Positions 9,117-18,773 of a DNA stretch of 64,000 bases are shown in pieces (position 1 is the first letter of the stretch; each line of letters starts with the position of its first letter). Under the pieces are notes generated by a model that did not search any database, had not been told where the DNA came from, and saw only the letters and a program-made list of their open reading frames with translations. Where the stretch lies: assembly GCF_001261735.1 (NCBI RefSeq), contig NZ_CVRP01000019.1:62001-126000 (forward strand), read 5' to 3'. A program made the position numbers and the translations under genes. Source of the DNA: Dysgonomonas sp. BGC7 (GTDB lineage: Bacteria > Bacteroidota > Bacteroidia > Bacteroidales > Dysgonomonadaceae).

Positions 9117-10751
9117 CTAACGATAACTATCACTGATTTTTAGTCTTGATATATTAATATAGGCTTCAGGATTATTCATCTTTTGTGCTATATCAAAATA
9201 TTTTTTAGCGTCATTTATATCTCCGTTCATATAGGACAATATCCCTGTATTATTCCAATACTCTCCGGAAAATACTTTGACACGATGGAGATATGTGACC
9301 GCAACATCAGCATCTTTATTAATGAGAGCACAAGCTGCAGCATTAATATTAGCAATATCTTCTATTGGGTATAATTCTGCTGACAGCTTTACTATTCTAA
9401 AGAAGTTATCCTCCCATTTTTCATAAGTGTTGGTTATCTGAAGTAATTCTTGTAAAGATAGATTTGAAGGATTAGTTTCGAATATCTCTTTATACCTTTT
9501 AACTGTCGATAATACTGTATAATTGAGTTGGTAATCACTCTTACGTAGACGTGGAAAAATATTCTGCAACATATCTAAATAAACCTTTCCTTTCGAAAGT
9601 TGCTTGAGTTCCTCCTCCTTCTTGTCTGCTGGAGAATCGTTACCTATAACTTCAAGAATTAGACTTTTGGCATTTATATTCGATTTACTTATTAATGTAT
9701 CAAGCATTAGCCAGTCTTCACCTTTACTCTTTATTGTAAAAACAGAATCTGGAAGATTATATAGTTCCTGAATATGATTTTTTAGAGATACTGCACGCCT
9801 TTCGGATAAAGCCAGATTTGAGTCAAAAGCCCCCTCAGGAGAAGCACTTCCTTCTATAGATATATTTGTAATTTTAAATTCAGTGTTATTGCTTAATGAA
9901 TCCAATTGTCTATATATACTTTTTAATCTAACATCATTATTCAGATATTCCGGTTTTATAATAGCCGACCCTACAACAAAACTTATGGATATCTTTTCCA
10001 TAGTCTTCTTCTGTTTTAAAATATTTTCTTCTGGTAAAATGAAACTAGGTAAGAATATTGGCTCTTTTGGAGATTCTTCTTTAATAACAGGAGGTACGAA
10101 GTAAATGAGTTGTTCGTTCCTTTGAGATTTTTTCTTTGTTCCTAAACGATATATCAGTGTTACCCCCGCTTTAGTTACTCCTATATAGTTCTTTGTTTCA
10201 CGCCCTAATCGGTTACCACAAGTACCGCACTGGTATTTATCATAGTTTAGGAAAGCATATCCAGCTCCTATAGTTGCTTCCATCGACCAATTATTTGAGA
10301 CGTTCCATCTATATCCATAACTAGCTCCCGCTCCTATCAGCCATCCCTGAAAACGATGGTCTTCCATGTATGCAGAAAAAGGAGGATGTAATAAACGACT
10401 AACATTATAAAAAGAATAATGAGCATGAATTCCCCAGAAATGTCCTTCAAATACTTCCTTTGGCCAAAATCTTAATTCTGGTTGAATAAGGATATGTTTC
10501 CATTTACGATCATTCTTAAAAATCCATGGATTCCAACTTCCAGATATATCAAGAGTAGTATTACTGCCTGTATTAAACTCTACCCCTAAGTTCATACTAC
10601 CAGTTGCATTATACAACAGATTCGTTTTTATGTTATATGAAAGCGTTTTTTTTACTTCTAACTGGCTTTCTTGTCCTTTTGATTCTACTGTAAACAGAAA
10701 AAGAAACAAAAGAATAAAATACAAGCTTATGCAAGTCTTTTCTATATTCAT
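9117..10751 (-). CDS. DUF3575 / OmpA-like outer-membrane protein, last gene of fimbrial operon
   Basis: This 544-residue protein has a signal peptide to about residue 27. A beta-barrel-like DUF3575 region follows (about 35-205, alternating aromatics, SYNIKTNLLYNATGS at its start). An OmpA-like peptidoglycan-associating domain (about 250-350) contains ISFVVGSAIIKPEYL and SIEGSASPEG, close to the OmpA signature. The C-terminal part (about 400-540) looks like TPR helices, ending YFDIAQKMNNPEAY. DUF3575 proteins are frequent partners of Mfa-type fimbriae, and P. gingivalis uses an OmpA-like protein for fimbrial placement. Here it is the fifth gene of the minus-strand fimbrial operon, 24 bases after the preceding gene. 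A structural or anchoring role at the cell wall is inferred. Confidence 0.82.
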   Translation of the reverse strand: MNIEKTCISLYFILLFLFLFTVESKGQESQLEVKKTLSYNIKTNLLYNATGSMNLGVEFNTGSNTTLDISGSWNPWIFKNDRKWKHILIQPELRFWPKEVFEGHFWGIHAHYSFYNVSRLLHPPFSAYMEDHRFQGWLIGAGASYGYRWNVSNNWSMEATIGAGYAFLNYDKYQCGTCGNRLGRETKNYIGVTKAGVTLIYRLGTKKKSQRNEQLIYFVPPVIKEESPKEPIFLPSFILPEENILKQKKTMEKISISFVVGSAIIKPEYLNNDVRLKSIYRQLDSLSNNTEFKITNISIEGSASPEGAFDSNLALSERRAVSLKNHIQELYNLPDSVFTIKSKGEDWLMLDTLISKSNINAKSLILEVIGNDSPADKKEEELKQLSKGKVYLDMLQNIFPRLRKSDYQLNYTVLSTVKRYKEIFETNPSNLSLQELLQITNTYEKWEDNFFRIVKLSAELYPIEDIANINAAACALINKDADVAVTYLHRVKVFSGEYWNNTGILSYMNGDINDAKKYFDIAQKMNNPEAYINISRLKISDSYR

Positions 10752-10775
10752 TCTATTCTTATTATAATAATTTAG

Positions 10776-12197
10776 CTATCCATTCTGAATTACTGTAACA
10801 ACTTGCTTCAATCTACCCGCTGTCACATAAACAAATCCGATTCTTGTAGCACCTGTATTATTCATACCCAAAAGTAATTGCACCGGAATTGTTGCCCCCA
10901 TTGTACCGGAAAGAAAATCAGTACTTAACCACCCGGTTTGAGAATTAATATCAAGTCCAGATTCATCTATTACTTTTTCTATTTTCCACCCTTCCGGAAA
11001 ATCAGTAGTTATCCATAATATGTTTTCATCATTCAGTATAGACTGTTCTTTACCAAATTCAAAATTCCCTTTTGAGACACCTAAAATATTCTGTCCATCA
11101 TAAACAAACTCTGTAATTTTTGAATCGTCCCATACTACAATTCCTGATTTTATATTAATAGATTGAGCATTGAAAGCTTCTTCAGGTGAAGCATAGCCAG
11201 AACGGTCAATATCAGATACATTAACATTATAATAATGATTACGCAATAAGGGCATAAAACCAGGTTCGTTAACAAAATCTATCCGATAATAAGATGGAGT
11301 TGCATCTTGCATAAAAACACCTCCGACAACAAGACATGTATTACTATTCGATAGAGAAAAATTTCCGCTTAGAGCCTCAAATGTATATATTTCTCCAACA
11401 CATGATACTCCTGATGAAATTGCTGTACCATCATATATGAGAGGTATATTCTTTTTTTGTGCAGAAACAGGAATACTAGGATTTGTAACAATCTTCTGAC
11501 TATTATTCCAATTATTAGCATCAGGAATGAGATAGCCCTTATCATTATAATTATATAGGTAAACACTTTTGAGTATAAATTTATTGCGAACAACAGTTGT
11601 TGAGAGTTCCACATCTATTTTTGAAACCATACGCAATAATGAAACAGGGTTATTTTCAGATAAATTTGTATCAACTGTCAGAGAAGGAATTTCACCCCAC
11701 ATCGGTATAGGCGTATACCCTGAAGAAGAAGGAGAAGCGTTCCATTTTCCTTCATTTGAGATTATCAGTTGATTGAAAACTGAAACTTTGGAATCTCCTT
11801 GACTGATATTTTGCCGTATATTTGAGATTAAAGAACGCGAATTAGCCAGAACAACAATATTATATGTACCTGGAGGAACAAGAATAGTAAAATTCTTTAT
11901 TTGACTATTTTGAGTATTACTATTTATAGTATTGCAATAGATAGGCTCGTAAATAAAATTCCCATTCGAGTCGAACAATAATATTTCTATTGTTTTCACC
12001 TCGTCTTCATCTGTTACAGTTAATACTTTCGTTTTTGGAGTTGAAGTCTTGGGTACACGTATAGATAGCACAACAGAATGCTCTATTTTCCTATTATTAT
12101 CCGGAATGTCATCAGAGCAGGTAAGAAAGGATATAAACATTATAATACATAACGATACCTTAAAGGTATAAACACTTATTTTATACACATTTATCAT
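10776..12197 (-). CDS. Mfa-like fimbrillin (minor subunit), paralogue of the FISUMP-headed fimbrillin
   Basis: This 473-residue protein has a membrane-like start and a lipobox-type Cys (FLTCSDD, Cys27), as fimbrillins processed by the lipoprotein route have. It has the Mfa-like features PGTYNIVVLANSRS, a WGEIPSLTV strand, and LRNHYYNVNVSDIDRSGY near residue 335. The end is a BACON-like Ig domain (GWLSTDF, then RIGFVYVTAGRLKQVVTVIQNG). This layout matches the first half of the neighbouring 968-residue protein almost domain for domain, but it lacks the FISUMP head. It is probably an accessory shaft or tip subunit. The two genes are 44 bases apart and presumably arose by duplication. Confidence 0.8.
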   Translation of the reverse strand: MINVYKISVYTFKVSLCIIMFISFLTCSDDIPDNNRKIEHSVVLSIRVPKTSTPKTKVLTVTDEDEVKTIEILLFDSNGNFIYEPIYCNTINSNTQNSQIKNFTILVPPGTYNIVVLANSRSLISNIRQNISQGDSKVSVFNQLIISNEGKWNASPSSSGYTPIPMWGEIPSLTVDTNLSENNPVSLLRMVSKIDVELSTTVVRNKFILKSVYLYNYNDKGYLIPDANNWNNSQKIVTNPSIPVSAQKKNIPLIYDGTAISSGVSCVGEIYTFEALSGNFSLSNSNTCLVVGGVFMQDATPSYYRIDFVNEPGFMPLLRNHYYNVNVSDIDRSGYASPEEAFNAQSINIKSGIVVWDDSKITEFVYDGQNILGVSKGNFEFGKEQSILNDENILWITTDFPEGWKIEKVIDESGLDINSQTGWLSTDFLSGTMGATIPVQLLLGMNNTGATRIGFVYVTAGRLKQVVTVIQNG

Positions 12198-12241
12198 TAA
12201 ACCTACAATTTTAATTATATTAAAGTACCTTTACAATTAAG

Positions 12242-15148
12242 CTATTCCACAACACATCGCACAGAATAAGCACTTGATCGACTATTCCAATTTTCACTTG
12301 GGCTCAGATAACCAGTACTTAAGTAAAGATCATATGCACTAGTCCCGGAAGGAGTCCCAGACCAGTAATAACCTAGAGAACCCACATTGACAATAGATCC
12401 ATCATTGGGATTGCGGTTACCGGATCTAGGGAAAAATGGTTGACCAATATCATCTTTGCAATAACCTTCTCCTATATAGTTTGTTCCGGATGCATTAGCA
12501 TCACTATTTGCTCCCAGTTCGGAATAAGAATAGCTATTTGTTGTTTCAAATTCATTAGAGGTAGGCATCCGCCACTTTTTACCGGAAGGTGCCCAACCTT
12601 TTTCTGTCAGGTATTTGCAGATATCTCCTATTCCGGCATTACCATCTGTTATTTCATATAGATACGCCCGATCACGTATATTTTTACCGGAAGGAGGTGC
12701 AGAAGTAATATTTCCATCCGGGACTCGTGGAATAGAACTCCAGTTTAATCCTGAGACAGCATTTCCATCAGGTTTATATACGAGTGATGAAGAAGAGAAA
12801 TTATCCGCTGCCGAGATGCCATACAGACTACCCCATTGAAAATAAACTCCCTGATAATTTTGTTTTGTATAAACTCCTACATCATCAAATGTCAACTTAC
12901 TTCCATCCCAATAAATATTACTACCCGCCCAACCCTTATGTGTCGAAGGATAAAATGAACTTATCAGGTCGAATCGTACAGTGACATCTTCAAAGAGTTT
13001 AGGTGCGTCAATATTTTCAAAAACAATATTGATTTTACCTGCTGCTTCTGATGTTGGAGAAATTGTAGTAAAACTTATAATATCTCCGGCTATGGTATTA
13101 TTTCCACCAGTCTCCCCTACCCTGAGATTATCTGTCTGTTTAAGATTTAGATATGAACTGAAAGATAATCCTGAAGTATACTCCTGTGATATGCTCCTTA
13201 TTTTCCATTGAGCATTGCTTCGTACACGGAAAGTGTATGTATTGCCATTAAGAATATATACGCTACTATTATCCGCTATTAAATTATAATTAAGTTGACG
13301 TAAAAAGATGTGCTTGGTAATACTTTCATCATTTACAGCTATAGAAAACTCAACCTTAGATTCTCTGACTTTAAAAGGATCAATACTCAATTCAGCCTCT
13401 GAAAATGCTTCGGGTTGAATTGTTAATAACCGAAAGCCTAAAGGATCAGCCAATGAAGTCAGGTTTGTTCCCGGTTGATCTGAAGATCCAGAATAAACGA
13501 ATACATTGTTTCCTATTGGTATACTGTTTACTAATACTGTTGAAACAACGGGTTTCCACCTCACTAGGAATTGTTGCGGCTGAGGTTGTACACCGGATAG
13601 AGATGAGAAAATTAATTCTGAAATCTCATTTTCACCACTTATATCTAATATATCCAGTGAAACAACTATACGTTTTACATCCTGTATCACCTTTATTTTG
13701 TAAGAAAGCCGTCCGGCACTCAAATATATGTAACCATTACGTTGGCTATCGGTACTATTTTCAGATAATAATATTTTCACCTGAGTAGTTACACCTCCAT
13801 CTCCTAACGTTATATTGGTTCTCAACCAACCCGATAAAGGGTTGATTACTATATTTTGGGCATCGGTAATCTTGTCAATTTTCCAGCCGGATGGATTCGT
13901 CGCGGTAACAGATAATATATTATCAATATCCAATTCAGAATATTCTTTTCCCTCGAAACTAAACTCTCCTTGAGAAACTTTCAGGAAATACTGCCCGTCA
14001 TCTATTACGTCTTCCATTCCAGAATTATGCCACCCAATAACCTCTGCTCTAATATTTGCAGGTAAAGCTCTGAATGCTTCATCCGGATCTGGAAACCCAA
14101 AACCTGTAACATCAGTTATATTGACTCTATACTGGTGATTTCTCAATATCGGTAAGTAAGAAGCTTCTTGATCTGTTACCATCGAAAAATCAACCCTATA
14201 AAAAGAATTTTTCCATACGATGCCTCCATCATCAGAATATTCTCCACCAACTACAAGACATGTATTATTTAAAAAGTCAATATTAGATCCAGCTTCTGAT
14301 TCTAAAAGATATATCTCAGCTTCGCACGCTACATCTTGGGCTGTCATCACAGAATAGACAAGGGCACATGCTTCCGGTGTAGGATCATTGGCCTTTAATG
14401 GATTTACCGGGAGGCTTGCTCCAATAGCTTGTTCTAAGTTGGCATCCCACTTTTGAGAATTTGTAATATCCGGAACAATCAGTCCTTTAGTATTATAATT
14501 ATATACTCTCACCGTCTTTAGCCTAAAGACAGACTGAGCTTGAGAGGAAAGTACAACATCAACACGAGCCGTCATCCTGGTTAACTTGATGCCACTGACT
14601 CCCGTAGAAGAAAGATTGTCATCAACAGTTATATTTCCAATATCTCCCCACATTAGAAAAGGCATAGAACCATCTGTTGCCCATTTCGTACCGGAAGGTA
14701 TTGTAATATCCAATAAAGATAAAACCTCATATTTACTTAGTCCATCCAATGCTAATGATTGTATTATGGTAACCGCATTGGCTATTACAACAATATCAAA
14801 ATTACCCTGATCCAGTTTTACTGTGACATATTTTATATTGGAAATATTCTCATCGGTAGTGATATTACCGGAATTACTATTAATTGTTTTGATATAGTTT
14901 CCTCCATTAGGTTGGAAAATAAGAAAAGATAATTGGCGTACATCATTTTCTTCCGGCTCTGATAGAGAGTGTGTCACAGGTATTCCTTTTCCAGCAGACT
15001 CGAGAGTAAATTTTATTAACCAATTCTTATCTGACTGCTTTGCAATACTATGTTCATCTATACAAGAAAAGAGGAAAAGTATGAATAGAAATATCCATTG
15101 GCATTTTGTAGCTATACTAATTCTTCTTTTCGCTTTACGACAAATCAT
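12242..15148 (-). CDS. Giant fimbrillin with C-terminal FISUMP head (probable tip adhesin)
   Basis: This 968-residue protein has a signal peptide with a lipobox-like Cys (FLFSCIDE, Cys29). An Mfa-like fimbrillin region follows (about 40-360; QGNFDIVVIANA, LRNHQYRVNITDVTGFG), then a BACON-like Ig domain (about 375-485; GWLRTNI, GYIYLSAGRLSYKIKVIQDV) and a second beta-rich segment (about 490-710). The C-terminal FISUMP domain starts about residue 735 (HKGWAGSNIYWDG, GKKWRMPTSNEFE, GYYWSGTPSGTS, YSVRCVVE). The head is related to, but clearly diverged from, the free FISUMP proteins at 1-6088. In FimCDE/Mfa3-5 systems large accessory subunits sit at the tip, so a ligand-binding tip role is inferred. 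It is by far the largest gene of the operon. Confidence 0.85.
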   Translation of the reverse strand: MICRKAKRRISIATKCQWIFLFILFLFSCIDEHSIAKQSDKNWLIKFTLESAGKGIPVTHSLSEPEENDVRQLSFLIFQPNGGNYIKTINSNSGNITTDENISNIKYVTVKLDQGNFDIVVIANAVTIIQSLALDGLSKYEVLSLLDITIPSGTKWATDGSMPFLMWGDIGNITVDDNLSSTGVSGIKLTRMTARVDVVLSSQAQSVFRLKTVRVYNYNTKGLIVPDITNSQKWDANLEQAIGASLPVNPLKANDPTPEACALVYSVMTAQDVACEAEIYLLESEAGSNIDFLNNTCLVVGGEYSDDGGIVWKNSFYRVDFSMVTDQEASYLPILRNHQYRVNITDVTGFGFPDPDEAFRALPANIRAEVIGWHNSGMEDVIDDGQYFLKVSQGEFSFEGKEYSELDIDNILSVTATNPSGWKIDKITDAQNIVINPLSGWLRTNITLGDGGVTTQVKILLSENSTDSQRNGYIYLSAGRLSYKIKVIQDVKRIVVSLDILDISGENEISELIFSSLSGVQPQPQQFLVRWKPVVSTVLVNSIPIGNNVFVYSGSSDQPGTNLTSLADPLGFRLLTIQPEAFSEAELSIDPFKVRESKVEFSIAVNDESITKHIFLRQLNYNLIADNSSVYILNGNTYTFRVRSNAQWKIRSISQEYTSGLSFSSYLNLKQTDNLRVGETGGNNTIAGDIISFTTISPTSEAAGKINIVFENIDAPKLFEDVTVRFDLISSFYPSTHKGWAGSNIYWDGSKLTFDDVGVYTKQNYQGVYFQWGSLYGISAADNFSSSSLVYKPDGNAVSGLNWSSIPRVPDGNITSAPPSGKNIRDRAYLYEITDGNAGIGDICKYLTEKGWAPSGKKWRMPTSNEFETTNSYSYSELGANSDANASGTNYIGEGYCKDDIGQPFFPRSGNRNPNDGSIVNVGSLGYYWSGTPSGTSAYDLYLSTGYLSPSENWNSRSSAYSVRCVVE

Positions 15149-15159
15149 ACTTTATTGTG

Positions 15160-16047
15160 TTAAAACTCTTTCCATATATACTCTTTATCCCATGGAGTCA
15201 GGATAATTTCTGTACTCAGAATTGAATTTAGATCTATCAGGATATTAGTTAATTGACCTTCTCTTACAATGATTGGTTCTCTATTGTTATCTTGAGATAT
15301 ACTGGCAATAAGATCTGTTTTATGATATATATCAATCTGTAATCCATCTTCTTCAGGAACCATATTGAATGACGGTATATAGTATTCTTCTTTATTATTA
15401 TTCGAAACAAAACTAGCGGAAGGACGATAATCCACTTTATCACCAGAAAAGTTACCTTGAAAGTCAACTGTTGAGAATGTCTCATGTACAATAACTGAAA
15501 AATCTTCGTCTGTAAATCCTGTAAATGATTTAAGATTTCTCACTCTGATAGTCAGACTTCCTACCTTCCTAAAAATGGGAAGTATATATTCTGCATCGGA
15601 GACTTGAGAACCTATTGCAATATCACCATGAAAAATATCATCCGGATCTATGGAATAACTGGCAGCACGTGTACTATTAGATAGCAGATCTATTACACAA
15701 TCATTCTTATATTCGGCTAATATAGAATTACAATTTCCGTCGATATTAGTCCATGATACAATATGACCACCTTTTCCATATAATGTTTCTATTGTTTCCT
15801 TTTTATTTATTGAGGTTGTAATCGTTTCTACATATTTGAGGTTATCATCGAAAATGTATAAGTATACAATACCCTGAATCTCTGAAAATGGTAATTCGGA
15901 CCCTGTATGGTCGTACGCTTTAACCATTATAGTAATAGTCGTATTACATTCTGACAAATCCTCTTTTATACAACCTGTAACAAACAGAAGATATGCGCTA
16001 ATCAGGGAAGTGTATAATATTGAATATATTATTCGTTTCGAAGACAT
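15160..16047 (-). CDS. FimB/Mfa2-family fimbrial anchor protein
   Basis: This 295-residue lipoprotein has a signal ending LLFVTGC (Cys26) directly followed by IKEDLSECNTT, a typical start of the fimbrillin-A-associated anchor family. Two transthyretin-like beta domains follow, the second (about 160-295) ending with LTNILIDLNSILST and LTPWDKEY. In P. gingivalis, FimB and Mfa2 anchor the fimbria in the outer membrane and limit its length. The gene is second in the operon, after the major fimbrillin, as in those loci. It is separated from the fimbrillin gene by a strong hairpin and from the large subunit gene by 11 bases. Confidence 0.85.
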   Translation of the reverse strand: MSSKRIIYSILYTSLISAYLLFVTGCIKEDLSECNTTITIMVKAYDHTGSELPFSEIQGIVYLYIFDDNLKYVETITTSINKKETIETLYGKGGHIVSWTNIDGNCNSILAEYKNDCVIDLLSNSTRAASYSIDPDDIFHGDIAIGSQVSDAEYILPIFRKVGSLTIRVRNLKSFTGFTDEDFSVIVHETFSTVDFQGNFSGDKVDYRPSASFVSNNNKEEYYIPSFNMVPEEDGLQIDIYHKTDLIASISQDNNREPIIVREGQLTNILIDLNSILSTEIILTPWDKEYIWKEF

Positions 16048-16064
16048 AACATTAACCTATTATT

Positions 16065-16096
16065 CAGTATGTACCTCGTGTTTGAGGTACATACTG
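16065..16096 (-). terminator. Strong intercistronic hairpin between fimbrillin and anchor genes
   Basis: CAGTATGTACCTC (16065-16077) pairs perfectly with GAGGTACATACTG (16084-16096), giving a 13-bp stem with a 6-base loop. In the minus-strand transcript it is not followed by a U-run, so it fits an mRNA-stabilising or partial-termination structure rather than a full stop. It would favour the major subunit over the anchor and tip subunits. A smaller hairpin (ATCCTA 16126-16131 with TAGGAT 16136-16141) lies closer to the fimbrillin gene. Confidence 0.65.
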
Positions 16097-16181
16097 TGTA
16101 GAAATAAGAGATTTTAGAATACGTGATCCTAATTGTAGGATTCTCTCTCTAAAAAATAAATATCTCAGATATATAGTGTGT

Positions 16182-17267
16182 TTAGATTTCTTTTTCCAAA
16201 ACAACAGGAATCCACGGTGTTAATGTAACTATCACTTCTACATTTGCAGTGATAAGTGGTAATGAAGGATCTGTCGTTCCTCCCGGGTTACTAGGATCTA
16301 CAGTCAAATTAAGAGAAATATCATAACTTTTCCCTCGTTCAATAAAGTTATATCCATCAGAGTTGCTTCCTGATGACCATTGCTCATAGTCTGCTAAATG
16401 AATAGGATAATAAACATTCTCTCCGTTAAATTCGCCAACAAGAGTAATAATAGTTGGAAACTGAGATGATGATGACGCATCATTTTCAAAGATATAATAG
16501 TAATATGTAGATGAAAAGTCATTTGCTGCAATATCATCTTTCAAATCACTGGATAATGTAACAACTGAAGGATCCGGCCAAATAGAGAAGGAACTACCAT
16601 CTAAGCCCGAAAGGTACAATTTAGGAGAGACTAATAAATTTGAACCAAATAGTTTTGATTGGCTTCGGGCATTCAAAACAGACACATTTTTTAGGACGAG
16701 GCTTCCGTCCGAAGCCGTACCATCATAACCCGTCATACTATTGTTTATCTTGAGTGTAATCCGAGCCGAGATAAATGTTAACGATATGTTTGCTATAGCT
16801 GTAAAGTCATCTCCACTTTGGGTAAACGAGAGAGGTGTAGATGTACTTCCTGTAGCCCAGCGCATAGCAGTTTGTGAACCGGCTCCGGCATTTCCTAAAT
16901 TTGCAATGTAAGCATCTAACCCTGTTTTTGTTGTTATTGCAATATCTCCAGCATTAGCAATAACAAAAACATGCTGAGCATTAGTTGCTACAGGTACAGC
17001 ATTCTGACCTGTAAGATTAGCACCATTATTACTGTATGCAACCCATGCTATTTCGCCGGAACTATCCGTTACAAATACTTTAAAGTTATTTACCTGATCA
17101 GAGGCGACCGATATACCTGCTGCTTTACCTAATACAGGAGATTTTACACTCACATTTAAACGGGCATCGGATCCTTCAATTGCAATATTAGTTTCGTCAT
17201 CATTGTTGCTACATGAAGCAAAGACTAATAAAGCTAATGTAGCTAAGAAAATTCTTTTCATACTCAT
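16182..17267 (-). CDS. Mfa1/FimA-type major fimbrillin
   Basis: This 361-residue protein has a short lipoprotein-type signal, ALLVFASC (Cys19), followed by SNNDDETN. The mature part carries the Mfa1-type pattern: LNVSVKSP, a VFVIANAGDIA strand near residue 105, a stretch rich in Ser, Thr and Gly, and a conserved C-terminal strand ERGKSYDISLNLTV, then VEVIVTLTPWIPVVLEKEI. In type V fimbriae such subunits are lipidated, cleaved by a Rgp-like protease and polymerised by donation of a strand. The gene is first in the operon with a 499-base leader region upstream, as expected for the most highly expressed subunit. Met1 and Met3 are both possible starts. Confidence 0.85.
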   Translation of the reverse strand: MSMKRIFLATLALLVFASCSNNDDETNIAIEGSDARLNVSVKSPVLGKAAGISVASDQVNNFKVFVTDSSGEIAWVAYSNNGANLTGQNAVPVATNAQHVFVIANAGDIAITTKTGLDAYIANLGNAGAGSQTAMRWATGSTSTPLSFTQSGDDFTAIANISLTFISARITLKINNSMTGYDGTASDGSLVLKNVSVLNARSQSKLFGSNLLVSPKLYLSGLDGSSFSIWPDPSVVTLSSDLKDDIAANDFSSTYYYYIFENDASSSSQFPTIITLVGEFNGENVYYPIHLADYEQWSSGSNSDGYNFIERGKSYDISLNLTVDPSNPGGTTDPSLPLITANVEVIVTLTPWIPVVLEKEI

Positions 17268-17766
17268 TAATTTAAATTTGAAATTATAATTGAAAGTCTT
17301 ATGATTTTATACGTTCTGTGACTTTATTAAATAGATCTCCTATACTAAAGAACAAAGGTTCTTATATGTTAATTCCAGTTTTGTCTTAATAGCAAAATGA
17401 ATGGGCATTTATTCTGTTTGCTTACTAAACGATACAAAAATATGGTGAATACTTACAGAAAAAAAGGACTAATGTTCTAAATATAAAGTATGATATTCTC
17501 GTATTTCAGAATCAGAATATGCAAAGTTCGAAAAACAAGAATTTTTATACGGTTTTCTTCCTCTAATATCTTATTATCGAGTAATTGGTCTTTAGGCATA
17601 CAGATATTTGAGACATAAAAATGATTTAAAGTATACTTATATGTCTAATATTTAAGAAGGTTAAATAAACTCTAAAAGATGGAGGTGAGTGGCGGGGTTC
17701 TTAAAAAATAGAATACAAAATGAATTCAGAGTCTGTATAAATATCTATTTTATATGAAGTTTGTAT
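17268..17766. promoter_or_regulatory. Non-coding region upstream of the fimbrial operon
   Basis: This 499-base stretch has no credible open frame. It must hold the fimbrial promoter and the end of the upstream HTH gene's transcript. On the minus strand TATTTTTG (complement of 17435-17442) matches TAnnTTTG, but no TTTG box lies at the usual spacing, so I do not call the promoter firmly. A small AAGAAC/GTTCTT hairpin lies near 17348-17362. Confidence 0.4.
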
Positions 17767-18726
17767 TTATTTTAGAATTTTGTTTATCTGATTTCTTTGT
17801 TCTTTAAAATATATAGAACGATGTGTAGAATCACTTCGTGTTATTAACGTTGAATTGTCCTGTAATGCACTTAGCCAGACTCTACACATTTTACAAATTT
17901 CGGGATTATAGGAATCTATACCATTGATCGAGAATACTCTCAGGTGAGACATTTCAAAGCCTTCGCTTTCGAATAAGGTGTATGAAGCATCAAATGTTAT
18001 ATTTGCCAAATAGAATGTAACCTCACTCCCTGACGAATAATATCCGGTAATAGCAGTAGCCTCGACGGCCGAAAGTATATCCAGTAGTTCTTTCTTTAAT
18101 ATCTCTTTTTCTTGTTGTGAAACTAATTCTAACTCTACAAATAATGCTATGTCCTTAGCAAAAGCGGCAAAGATGTTCCGATCGAGAACAAATGACACTT
18201 TTTTCTTATTACGTGTTTCATTACGAAACTGACGTTCTATCTTCCTTATATTTTCAGGTGTCCGATATTGAGCTAGAGTCGTTTTATAATCAATCCCCTT
18301 TACCAAATAAAGCCATTTATAAAGATGAAATTTCGATGTTAGATCGTGGATAACAATAAAAGAATATGGAATAATATTGAAAGCCGAGTGAAGGCTTATA
18401 TCAGGGACATCTTTCAGTGTTGTTAAAATATCGACATATCCCGCCAAAAGATTATAGTAGTTACATGCCGGATCTTCTATATCTATCAAATTTACTTGAA
18501 ATGATGCTTTTTCTCGAACATTATCTAAATAAAGTGCATCTAAGGATATATTCAAATGACGGGCAACAAGAACTGCTTCTTCAAGAGTGAAATGGGCTTT
18601 GCCGCCAAGTCTGCGATAGATAGAATCCAGCCCAAGAGGCAATACTTCAGATAATTTTGAGGAAATACCTTTTTCTGAGCCATAAGCTGCTTTTATAGTT
18701 TCGCTGAAAAGATCATTTATATTCAT
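17767..18726 (-). CDS. HTH-domain protein, probable regulator (paralogue B)
   Basis: This 319-residue protein has an N-terminal helix-turn-helix-like segment (residues 1-70) with VLPLGLDSIYRRLGGKAHF and then TLEEAVLVARHLNISLDALY, reminiscent of XRE/Cro-type domains. A large uncharacterised C-terminal domain (about 85-319) has no signal peptide or membrane span. The protein is cytoplasmic and probably binds DNA. It is a clear paralogue of the next gene upstream (same length, same N-terminal pattern, NISLD motif), with 47 bases between them. Both point towards the fimbrial operon. I do not know a named family for the C-terminal part, and regulation of the fimbriae is inferred from position only. 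Confidence 0.7.
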   Translation of the reverse strand: MNINDLFSETIKAAYGSEKGISSKLSEVLPLGLDSIYRRLGGKAHFTLEEAVLVARHLNISLDALYLDNVREKASFQVNLIDIEDPACNYYNLLAGYVDILTTLKDVPDISLHSAFNIIPYSFIVIHDLTSKFHLYKWLYLVKGIDYKTTLAQYRTPENIRKIERQFRNETRNKKKVSFVLDRNIFAAFAKDIALFVELELVSQQEKEILKKELLDILSAVEATAITGYYSSGSEVTFYLANITFDASYTLFESEGFEMSHLRVFSINGIDSYNPEICKMCRVWLSALQDNSTLITRSDSTHRSIYFKEQRNQINKILK

Positions 18727-18773
18727 AGGGAGATTCTTTCTCTGTTCTACAGGTATATATTAATTATTATATT

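Noticed and set aside
17435-17442. Minus-strand TATTTTTG as the fimbrial promoter
   Set aside because: The -7 box is right, but no TTTG lies 19-21 bases upstream, and such boxes are frequent in AT-rich DNA.
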